From DASRZM01 sp035686365 (GTDB lineage: Bacteria; Pseudomonadota; Gammaproteobacteria; Xanthomonadales; Xanthomonadaceae), in the NCBI GenBank assembly GCA_035686365.1, contig DASRZM010000025.1, forward strand, positions 1 to 16,284: a DNA stretch of 16,284 nt. The letters are read 5' to 3'. The notes under the pieces were generated by a model. The model did no database searches and was not told the DNA's origin. It saw nothing but the letters and a program-made list of their open reading frames with translations. Shown here one piece after another: positions 7,461-14,027 of the stretch. Position numbers and translations under genes: made by a program. Position 1 is the stretch's first letter, and every line of letters starts with the position of its first letter.

Positions 7461-8696
7461 TCAGCGCGCGCCGGACTGCCACAGCCGCCACCCCGCGGCC
7501 AGGTGCAGGGGCAGCATCAACGCGATCCAGTCGCCGTTGGACTGGGTACTCAGCGGCAGCGCCTGCAGCAGCAGCGAGCCGATTGCGACCGCCGCCGCCA
7601 GCAGCCCCAGCCCCCGCAGCCAGGGCGCCGCAGCGCGCCCGCGCCACAGCGCCGGCAAGGCAGCGAGCAGGACCAGGCACAGCGGATCGGCCAGCATCAG
7701 GTTGGCGTTGGCCCAGGCCGCCTGGTGGTCGGTGAAGGCCCACAGGGCGGCCAGCGCGAGGCCGCCGATCCCTGCAAGCGACCACCACCCGGCGAGCACG
7801 ATCGTGGCGCCGCGCCGCGGCAGCAGGGCCATGGCCGCCGCCAGCAACACGCCCGCGGCCAGGAACAGTCCGCCCAGTCGCGGCGGCACCTCGCGGACCG
7901 GTTCGAGCCGGTGCGGCACCAGTTCCAGTTCCCGCCTCACCAGCGCGGTGCCATCGGGCAGCTGCACCTCGCGCACGGCCTCGGCCAGACGCATCGGCAC
8001 GAAGCCCTCGCTCCAGCGCGAGATCGGCCGGTCCACCACCGGGCCCAGGCCGAAGTCGATGCCCAGATACAGCCACGCCAGCGGCGCGGCCAGCCGCCGG
8101 CTTTCGCTGCGCCAGGTCAGCCCGCGCGAGCGCGACTCGAGCTGGCGCCGCAGCGCGCCGCCCAGCGCGGAATCCAGCGCGTCGCGGACCCGCGTGGAGC
8201 AGTTGTCGGAGAAGTAGTCGTATCGGTACTCGGCGTTTTCCGGGCGCGTGTTCCATACCAGGAAATCGGCCAGCTCGCGCGCCGCCTGCGGCGGGACCGC
8301 CAGCCACTGCAGCCCAACGCCACGGCCTTCGGCCGCGTAGTAGCCCAGGTCGGCGTGCGCGGGCAGCGCCACCAACCGGTAGAGCATGCGTCCGCGCAGG
8401 AAGCGCAGCAGGAATCCGGGCTGGTCGAAGTCGAAGTAGCCGTAGTTGTAGAGCGTGCGCGCACCGCCGGGTTCCTCGACCAGGATCGCGTTGTGGCCGA
8501 AGCGCGACCAGTACTCCTGGCCCGGCTGCATGGTCACCAGGCCGATGCGGGGACCGGCCGGCTGTGCGTGCCCCGGCAGCGTGACGGCCAGCAGCAGCAG
8601 CAACAGCGCGACGTGGAGCGCGGCGCCCGCCCGGATGCGCACCCGGCGCGCGATCCGATGCGCACCGGCTGGGGAACCCCTGAACAGGTTCGGCAT
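7461..8696 (-). CDS. DUF4105 (Lnb N-terminal periplasmic domain) membrane protein
   Basis: A 411-residue exported membrane protein. A signal sequence (ALHVALLLLLLAVTLPGHAQ, residues 26-45) leads into a DUF4105 domain at about 50-200, with GQEYWSRFGHNAILV (59-73; His68) and YRYDYFSDNCSTRVRD (158-173; Cys166). The C-terminal part, from about 275, has about five membrane helices. The His-first, NC-second order recalls permuted NlpC/P60 or LRAT-like thiol enzymes, so a periplasmic amidase or hydrolase activity is possible; this is inference, and the biochemical role is unknown. The start is uncertain. The ATG at 8696 is used here. A GTG at 8642 would give a tidier signal peptide, and a GTG at 8840 overlaps the corC stop but would add a Pro/Arg-rich head before the signal sequence. 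The lnt gene that follows ybeX in E. coli is absent here. Confidence 0.82.
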   Translation of the reverse strand: MPNLFRGSPAGAHRIARRVRIRAGAALHVALLLLLLAVTLPGHAQPAGPRIGLVTMQPGQEYWSRFGHNAILVEEPGGARTLYNYGYFDFDQPGFLLRFLRGRMLYRLVALPAHADLGYYAAEGRGVGLQWLAVPPQAARELADFLVWNTRPENAEYRYDYFSDNCSTRVRDALDSALGGALRRQLESRSRGLTWRSESRRLAAPLAWLYLGIDFGLGPVVDRPISRWSEGFVPMRLAEAVREVQLPDGTALVRRELELVPHRLEPVREVPPRLGGLFLAAGVLLAAAMALLPRRGATIVLAGWWSLAGIGGLALAALWAFTDHQAAWANANLMLADPLCLVLLAALPALWRGRAAAPWLRGLGLLAAAVAIGSLLLQALPLSTQSNGDWIALMLPLHLAAGWRLWQSGAR

Positions 8697-8728
8697 CTCG
8701 CGCGCCAGTGACGGCGTGTTCGCAGACC

Positions 8729-8820
8729 GGACATGCAGGTGCCTGATCCGGCGGGGCCGGGTCCGGACAGGTGCCGGCCCCGGCGTATCTGGACAGGTCC
8801 AGGCGGGACGGGTCCAGACC
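8729..8820. repeat. Degenerate GGACAGGTCCAG-type repeats with inverted symmetry
   Basis: Short related units occur at 8806-8817 (GGACGGGTCCAG), 8791-8802 (GGACAGGTCCAG, one difference), 8765-8776 (GGACAGGTGCCG) and, with an insertion, 8729-8743. The second lies within a perfect inverted repeat, CTGGAC-AG-GTCCAG, at 8789-8802, and GTCCGGAC at 8761-8768 is self-complementary. They lie between corC and the DUF4105 gene and could fold in the minus-strand transcript. Their function is unknown. Confidence 0.5.
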
Positions 8821-8836
8821 TTCCCTGGAGCCGGCG

Positions 8837-9694
8837 TCACCGGCCCTCGTCGCTGACGCTGACTTCGAAGGCGTGCACGCGCCGCGCGTCGGCCTGGGCG
8901 ACCCGGAAGTGGAAGCGCGCCAGCGTCAGCTCCTCGCCGGCCTCGGGCAGGTGGCCGATGGCCTCGGTGACCAGGCCGCCGATGGTGTCGTACTCGTCGT
9001 CGGAGAGGTCGGCGCCGAATCGCTCGTTGAAGTCCTGGATCGGCGTGAGCGCATCGACCAGGTAGCCGCCGTCGGCCTGCAGGCGGATCAGCGTCGCCTC
9101 GTCGGTGCTCTCGTCGGTCTCGTCGTCGATCTCGCCGACGATTTCCTCGAGTACGTCCTCGATGGTCACCAGACCGGCGACGCCGCCGTATTCGTCGACC
9201 ACGATCGCCATGTGATAGCGCGACAGCCGGAATTCCTGCAGCAGCACGTTCAGGCGCTTGGATTCGGGGATCAGCACGGCCGGGCGCAGGTACTCGCGGA
9301 TGCCTGCGGGGGCTTCGCCGCGGGCGTAGCCGCGCAGCAGGTCCTTGGCCAGCAGGATGCCGAGGATTTCGTCCTTGTCCTCGCCGTGCACCGGAAACCG
9401 GGAGTGGCCGCTTTCGACCACCGTGTCGAGGATCTCCGGCATCGGGGCGTCGACCGGCAGCGAGACCATCTGGGCGCGCGGGACCATGACGTCGCCGACC
9501 ACCAGGTCCGCGACATTGATGGCGCCTTCCATCATCGCCAGCGTGTCGCTGGCGAGCAGGCCGCTGGCGTGGGCCTCGCGCAGCTCGGCGAGCAGTTCCT
9601 CCCGCGAACGGGGTTCACCGGAGAAGGCCTGGCTGAGCCGGCCGAACCATGAGCGTTGCGGCACGGGGCCGCTACTACTGGGATCCTCTGACAT
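8837..9694 (-). CDS. corC: CorC/YbeX family protein with paired CBS domains
   Basis: A 285-residue cytoplasmic protein of the HlyC/CorC family without the DUF21 membrane part. Relatives are tied to magnesium/cobalt resistance and, as YbeX, to ribosome and RNA metabolism. Two CBS motifs span about 60-195: VGDVMVPRAQMVSLPVDAPM with SGHSRFPVHGEDKDEILGIL, then VDEYGGVAGLVTIEDVLEEI, which is the most conserved signature. The C-terminal transporter-associated (CorC_HlyC) domain follows at about 205-280. The ATG at 9694 is chosen because homologues start near here (MSEDPSSSG then WFGRLSQAF) and because a minus-strand -10 box lies about 50 nt upstream; in-frame codons further upstream would precede that promoter. 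Normally downstream of ybeY, here it is separated from ybeY by a 2.4-kb gene in the opposite direction. Confidence 0.92.
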   Translation of the reverse strand: MSEDPSSSGPVPQRSWFGRLSQAFSGEPRSREELLAELREAHASGLLASDTLAMMEGAINVADLVVGDVMVPRAQMVSLPVDAPMPEILDTVVESGHSRFPVHGEDKDEILGILLAKDLLRGYARGEAPAGIREYLRPAVLIPESKRLNVLLQEFRLSRYHMAIVVDEYGGVAGLVTIEDVLEEIVGEIDDETDESTDEATLIRLQADGGYLVDALTPIQDFNERFGADLSDDEYDTIGGLVTEAIGHLPEAGEELTLARFHFRVAQADARRVHAFEVSVSDEGR

Positions 9695-9741
9695 GCCGAA
9701 AGGGCTGGAAGCGGGCGCAAGGTCAATGGAACGAAGCGCCG

Positions 9742-9747
9742 AGTATA
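9742..9747 (-). promoter_or_regulatory. -10 box for corC
   Basis: TATACT on the minus strand matches the sigma-70 -10 consensus at 5 of 6 positions and lies about 48 nt before the corC ATG, giving a leader of about 40 nt. No good -35 lies 16-18 nt upstream, which may mean activator dependence or weak constitutive use. Its presence fits corC having been cut off from the ybeY operon promoter. Confidence 0.5.
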
Positions 9748-9851
9748 CCCGAGCCCCTTGTTGCATTCCGGCCGGTCGACGGGACCGCGGGCGCCGTTCC
9801 GCAGCCTCGTTGCCACCCATCGGAGTGGCCGTACCGACGGTCCGCAACGGT

Positions 9852-9882
9852 TTGACGAAATGAGAACTCGGTCACATTCTTT
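9852..9882 (+). promoter_or_regulatory. Crp/Clp-like operator with TTGACG box upstream of the Ig-like gene
   Basis: TTGACG (9852-9857) is followed by TGAGA-ACTCGG-TCACA (9861-9876), which differs from the CRP core TGTGA-N6-TCACA at one base. Both parts, plus the following TTCTT, align with a second element at 15491-15521 upstream of another secreted-protein gene. CATTCT (9875-9880), 17 nt after TTGACG, is a poor -10. If TTGACG is the -35, the operator would sit in the spacer and act as a repressor site. If not, activation is possible. It lies in the divergent corC/Ig-like intergenic region. Confidence 0.55.
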
Positions 9883-9951
9883 GGCCCCGTCCGACAGCGC
9901 CAGCCGTGGAGCTGACGAGAGGGCGTGACCAGCGAAACAGGGGAAAATTCA

Positions 9952-12387
9952 ATGACATCCTTGCTCGGCAGACGCTCCGCGCTGCTGATCTTCGCGTTCG
10001 TGATGGCGGCTGCCGGTCCGGCGTCCGCGGTCACGTTCGTGGACGCCACGAGCGCGCACAACGCAGGCTCGACCTCACTCACGATCGCGGCGCCCCCGTT
10101 GGCTGGAACCGGAGGCCTGCTGCTCGCCCAGATCAGCTTCGAGAAGGGCAGCGACCTCGCCGTCACACCGCCCGCAGGCTGGGACCTGGTCGTACGCACC
10201 GATCACCTCACCGACTTCGGCCAGGCCGTCTACCGGCGGCAGAGCGGCGCCGGCGAGCCTGACAGCTACGCCTGGAGCTTCAGCCAGAGCGCCAAGGCGG
10301 CCGGCATCGTGATGTTCTACACAGGCGTCGATCCGACCTGGCCGATTGGTTCCTACAGGGCGGCCAGCGGGGCCGACGGCACCCTGACCGCGCCCAGCCT
10401 GACCGCCGAGGCGAACTCGACGCTGGTTGCGATGTTCGCGGTCAAGAAGACGACGACGCTGTCGTCGCCTGGCGACGGAATGACCACGCGTATCGGTCAC
10501 AGCAGTCCGAACGACCTCACGCTGCTGGCGCGCGACGAGCACCGCAGCGCAGCCGGGCCGACCGGAGACCGCAGCTCGGTTCCGGCCGAGCAGTCGAAGT
10601 GGGTGGCGCACCTGATCAGCCTGCGCTCAGGTGGCGATGGTGGTGGCGGCTCGGTCGATCCGGGCCATGCCGACACGCTGATCGAGGCGATCGACGCGCA
10701 GGCAGTCGCCAATGGCGTCGACACCGGCTCGGTGCGCGCCACGCTGGTCGACGCCACCGGCACGCCGGTGGCGAATGTGGCCGTGGGCCTGTCGGTCACC
10801 GGCTCGGCGGCGCTGACCACACCCGCCGGCACCACCGACGCCAGCGGGCAGTTCGCGAGCACACTGACCAGTACGGTCGCCGAGATCGTGGACGTGACGG
10901 CGCTTTACGACTCGGATGACGACGGCACTCCGGACACGGCGATCGTCAACGGCTCGCCGGCGCAGGTCGAATTCGTCGCCGGTCCGGTCGATCCGACGCC
11001 CGACCCCGATCCCGACGAGGTAAGCACGAACATCGCCGCGATCGACGATGCCGCGGCCGCCGACGGCGCGGACACCGGCCTGGTGCGTGTCACCCTGGTC
11101 GACGCCTTTGACAATCCGGTACCGGGCGTCACGGTCGGCTTCGCCAGCGACAGCGCCAGTGCGGTGCTCGATTCGCCCACCGGTGTCTCCGACGCGGCGG
11201 GTCAGGTCAGCACGACGCTGCGCAACACCGTCGCGGAGACCGTCTCGGTCACAGCGATGTACGATTCGGATGGCGAGGGCACGCCCGACAGCGCCATAGT
11301 GCAGGGCTCGCCGGCGATGGTGGCCTTCGTCGAGGCGACCACGTCGACCGAGATCACCGGACATGCACCCGATCCGAGCGTGGTGGGCGAGCCCTACACG
11401 GTCACCGTCACCGTCACAGCGAGCCACGGCGCAGCCGCGGGCACCGCGATGGTCAGCGACGGCGTCGGCGGCAGCTGCAATGCCACCGTCAGCGCCGGCA
11501 GCGGCGGCTGTGATCTCGCCTCGGGCGCGGCCGGCACCGTCACGCTGACAGCGAGCTTCGCCGGCGCTGCCGGTTACGGCGACAGCGTCTCTGCCGGCGT
11601 CGACCACACCGTCAACCAGGCCGCAACCACGCTCGCATTGTCGGGTTTGCCCGGCACCATCACCGAGGGCGACAGCGTCGACTTCACGTGGGGCGTGACG
11701 GTGGACGCGCCGGGAGCAGGAACCCCGGGCGGCAGCGTGACCGTCAGCGAGACCGGCGGCCTGAACTGCACGGCGGCGGTCTCTGCAGGCGGCTGTTCGA
11801 TCACGATCGCCATGGCCGGCAACTACGACTTCAACGGCAGCTATTCGGGCGACGCCAACTTCCTCGGCGACGACGACGGGCCGGTGCAGGTCGACGTACA
11901 GTCGGGCGGCACTCCGCAGGCGGACATCACCGTGCGCCACGAGATCGTGCGCAGCGGGCTGCTGTCCGACGGTACCGGCAGTCTGGTCGACTACGAGCTC
12001 GAAGTCGGCAATCTCGGCCCGTCCGACGACGACGTCGACGTCGACATGCTGATGCCGCCGGAGTTCACCGACATTTCGTGGACGTGCGCTCCCAGCGGGA
12101 GCGCGAGCTGCGGGACACCCTCGGGGACGGGCGACATCGCGCTGACTGCGACGATCCCGAGCGGCGACAGTGTCCTGATCACGCTGGAGGTCCGGATCGT
12201 GGATCCGGAGAACAGCGGCGTGGCGACGGCTGCGATGGCGTCGCCGGCTACGGTTTCCGAGATCGATCCTTCCGACAACAGTGCGACGACGTTCTATCGC
12301 CAGTGCAATGCGTCGGAGATCATCGGAGCACGGCCTCTGCCGCAGCATGTGTGCACCTTCCGCGACGGCTTCGAGCAGTTCGACTAG
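9952..12387 (+). CDS. Secreted multidomain Ig-like surface protein with DGFE C-terminus
   Basis: An 811-residue exported protein. The ATG at 9952 follows AGGGGA and gives a clean signal peptide (SALLIFAFVMAAAGPASA); the GTG at 9925 would only add nine polar residues. Domains in order: an N-terminal jelly-roll-like region (about 24-228, with PPAGWDLVVRTD); a GGDGGGG linker; two invasin-type Big_1 domains (about 237-343 and 358-462), each with an acidic turn (YDSDDDGTPD and YDSDGEGTPD) that could bind calcium; a Pro/Asp linker between them; two Big_3_5-like domains with paired cysteines (about 464-555 and 557-653); a DUF11-like domain (about 658-783); and a tail ending CTFRDGFEQFD. No autotransporter barrel, LPXTG or transmembrane anchor is visible. 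An adhesin or matrix role is likely but inferred. It splits the ybeY-ybeX gene pair and ends convergently with ybeY. Confidence 0.85.
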   Translation: MTSLLGRRSALLIFAFVMAAAGPASAVTFVDATSAHNAGSTSLTIAAPPLAGTGGLLLAQISFEKGSDLAVTPPAGWDLVVRTDHLTDFGQAVYRRQSGAGEPDSYAWSFSQSAKAAGIVMFYTGVDPTWPIGSYRAASGADGTLTAPSLTAEANSTLVAMFAVKKTTTLSSPGDGMTTRIGHSSPNDLTLLARDEHRSAAGPTGDRSSVPAEQSKWVAHLISLRSGGDGGGGSVDPGHADTLIEAIDAQAVANGVDTGSVRATLVDATGTPVANVAVGLSVTGSAALTTPAGTTDASGQFASTLTSTVAEIVDVTALYDSDDDGTPDTAIVNGSPAQVEFVAGPVDPTPDPDPDEVSTNIAAIDDAAAADGADTGLVRVTLVDAFDNPVPGVTVGFASDSASAVLDSPTGVSDAAGQVSTTLRNTVAETVSVTAMYDSDGEGTPDSAIVQGSPAMVAFVEATTSTEITGHAPDPSVVGEPYTVTVTVTASHGAAAGTAMVSDGVGGSCNATVSAGSGGCDLASGAAGTVTLTASFAGAAGYGDSVSAGVDHTVNQAATTLALSGLPGTITEGDSVDFTWGVTVDAPGAGTPGGSVTVSETGGLNCTAAVSAGGCSITIAMAGNYDFNGSYSGDANFLGDDDGPVQVDVQSGGTPQADITVRHEIVRSGLLSDGTGSLVDYELEVGNLGPSDDDVDVDMLMPPEFTDISWTCAPSGSASCGTPSGTGDIALTATIPSGDSVLITLEVRIVDPENSGVATAAMASPATVSEIDPSDNSATTFYRQCNASEIIGARPLPQHVCTFRDGFEQFD

Positions 12388-12415
12388 CGCGTCATTGCCA
12401 CGCCGGGCACACCGA

Positions 12416-12450
12416 CCGCGGCTTCCTCCTCTGACGGGAGGAGGCCGCGG
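12416..12450. terminator. Bidirectional hairpin between the Ig-like gene and ybeY
   Basis: CCTCCTC (12425-12431) pairs with GAGGAGG (12438-12444), and outside this CCGCGG (12416-12421) pairs with CCGCGG (12445-12450) across a 3-nt bulge. It lies 28 nt after the plus-strand stop and 27 nt past the ybeY stop, well placed to end both convergent transcripts. Its GACGGGAG core is shared with the hairpin at 2969-2991. Confidence 0.65.
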
Positions 12451-12477
12451 CGACGGCAGCAGGCGGTACGGTCCGGC

Positions 12478-12987
12478 TCAGACCAGGTAGGGGTCGGCGA
12501 TGCCCATCGACGCGAGCACCTCGCGCTCGAGCTCCTCCATGGCCAGCGCGTCGACCGGGTCGTCGTGGTCGAAGCCCAGCAGGTGCAGGGTGCCATGCAC
12601 GGTCACGTGCGCGTAGTGGTGCGGCAGCTTCTTGCCCTGGCGCCTGGCCTCGCGCGCCACGACCGGGGCGCACAGCACGACGTCGCCCAGGATCGGCAGG
12701 CACACGCCGTCGGGCAGTTCCAGCTCGGCCGGAAACGAGAGCACGTTGGTGGCCTGGTCCTTGCCGCGATAGTGACGGTTGAGCGCGCGCCCCTCCTTCT
12801 CGTCGACCACGCGGATCGCCAGGTCTGCCGACTTCACGCGCGTGGCCAGCGCCGCCTCGACCCAGCGCCGGAACGAGACCGGCCCGGGCAGGCCCGCGCG
12901 GCCAACCCCGTAGCTGACCGAGAGCTCCAGCTCGAGCAGGTCGCCATGCCCACGCGCAGGGACCGCCTTGCGTCTGCCGACCGTCAT
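12478..12987 (-). CDS. ybeY: Endoribonuclease YbeY (rRNA maturation)
   Basis: A 169-residue zinc-dependent endoribonuclease that takes part in 16S rRNA 3'-end maturation and 70S quality control. The signature H-x3-H-x5-H is complete: HGTLHLLGFDH with His131, His135 and His141. Conserved upstream motifs are also present (LNRHYRGKDQATNVLSFP at residues 69-86, and LGDVVLC at 100-106). The start ATG overlaps the phoH stop as ATGA, preceded by AAGGAAG at about 10 nt, so the two are translationally coupled. The N-terminal region of about 20 residues is a little longer than usual. In other gammaproteobacteria ybeX follows directly; here it is replaced by a convergent surface-protein gene. Confidence 0.95.
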   Translation of the reverse strand: MTVGRRKAVPARGHGDLLELELSVSYGVGRAGLPGPVSFRRWVEAALATRVKSADLAIRVVDEKEGRALNRHYRGKDQATNVLSFPAELELPDGVCLPILGDVVLCAPVVAREARRQGKKLPHHYAHVTVHGTLHLLGFDHDDPVDALAMEELEREVLASMGIADPYLV

Positions 12988-13982
12988 GATCTGTTCGCTT
13001 CCTTGTCATGGGCTGCCGCGTCGTCGCGGCGGCCATAGGCTTCGACGATGCGCGCCACCAGCGGGTGGCGCACCACGTCGCGTGCGGTGAAAAAGGTCGT
13101 GTCGATGCCGTCCACGCCGCGCAGGACGTCCAGCGCGTCGCGCAGGCCCGACTTCTGGTTGCGCGGCAGATCGATCTGGGTCAGGTCGCCGGTGATCACC
13201 GCCGTGGATCCGAATCCGATGCGCGTGAGGAACATCTTCATCTGCTCGATGGTGGTGTTCTGCGCCTCGTCCAGGATGACGAAGGCATCGTTGAGCGTGC
13301 GCCCGCGCATGTAGGCCAGAGGCGCCACCTCGATGACATTGCGCTCGATCAGCTTGGCCACGCGCTCGACCCCGAGCATCTCGTACAGCGCGTCGTACAG
13401 GGGCCGCAGGTACGGGTCGACCTTGGCCACCAGGTCGCCGGGCAGGAAGCCGAGCTTCTCGCCGGCCTCCACGGCCGGACGCACCAGCACCACACGCTGC
13501 ACGCGACTGCGGTCCAGCGCATCCACGGCGCTGGCCACGGCAAGGAAGGTCTTGCCGGTCCCGGCCGGCCCGATGCCGAAGTTGACGTCGTGGGTGGCGA
13601 TCGCGTGCAGGTAGCGCACCTGGTTGGGGCCGCGACCCTTGACCAGCCCGCGCTTGACCTTGATCACCACCTCGTGGGCGTGGCCGGCGGTCTCCTCGGC
13701 GATGCCCTCGACGTTGGCCTCCTGCAGCTGCAGGTGCACGTGTTCGGGCGTCAGCGTTTCCGAAGCCGTTTCCCGGTACAGGGCATGGATCAGCTTCTCG
13801 GCCGCGCTGGCGGCCGGCGCCTCGCCGGTGATCCGGAACACGTTGCCGCGCGCGGCGATGTCCACGCCCATGCGCATGCCGATCTGACGCAGGTGCTCGT
13901 CGAACGGCCCGGCCAGGTTGGCCAGCCGTTCCAGGTCGTCGGGCTCTAGCACGAAGTTGCGTTGTACCGGGGATTCGCTCAT
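12984..13982 (-). CDS. ybeZ: PhoH-like ATPase (YbeZ)
   Basis: A 332-residue cytoplasmic P-loop NTPase of the PhoH family that works with YbeY in rRNA processing. Walker A is GPAGTGKT (138-145) and Walker B is FVILDEAQN (234-242). A KH-like N-terminal segment (GPFDEHLRQIGMRMGVDIAA, 25-44) precedes the ATPase domain, as in YbeZ rather than the shorter PhoH. Other helicase-like motifs include VLVRPAVEAGEKLGFLPGDL (165-184) and ITGDLTQIDLP (263-273). The ATG at 13982 is preferred over the GTG at 14024 because homologues begin about here and the added residues would be a poorly structured Arg/Ala stretch. It lies 45 nt downstream of miaB in the same operon. Confidence 0.95.
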   Translation of the reverse strand: MSESPVQRNFVLEPDDLERLANLAGPFDEHLRQIGMRMGVDIAARGNVFRITGEAPAASAAEKLIHALYRETASETLTPEHVHLQLQEANVEGIAEETAGHAHEVVIKVKRGLVKGRGPNQVRYLHAIATHDVNFGIGPAGTGKTFLAVASAVDALDRSRVQRVVLVRPAVEAGEKLGFLPGDLVAKVDPYLRPLYDALYEMLGVERVAKLIERNVIEVAPLAYMRGRTLNDAFVILDEAQNTTIEQMKMFLTRIGFGSTAVITGDLTQIDLPRNQKSGLRDALDVLRGVDGIDTTFFTARDVVRHPLVARIVEAYGRRDDAAAHDKEANRS

Positions 13983-14027
13983 GGACCGTGGTCGGGCGGC
14001 GCGGTGGGCGCAGGATCGCGCCACGGC

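Noticed and set aside
8575..8612. CAG-rich tract in the DUF4105 gene
   Set aside because: It simply encodes the leucine run of the signal peptide on the minus strand and is not a microsatellite of note.
9925..9951. GTG at 9925 as the start of the Ig-like gene
   Set aside because: The ATG at 9952 has an AGGGGA site and gives a standard signal peptide; the extra nine polar residues would spoil it.
10627..12348. 573-codon minus-strand frame opposite the Ig-like gene
   Set aside because: Its Arg/Asp/Val-rich sequence mirrors the repetitive GTC/GAC codons of the real gene; there is no ribosome binding site or recognisable domain.
9695..12477. Insertion sequence or integron around the Ig-like gene
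   Set aside because: No transposase, integrase, terminal inverted repeats or flanking direct repeats could be found; only the interrupted gene order suggests insertion.
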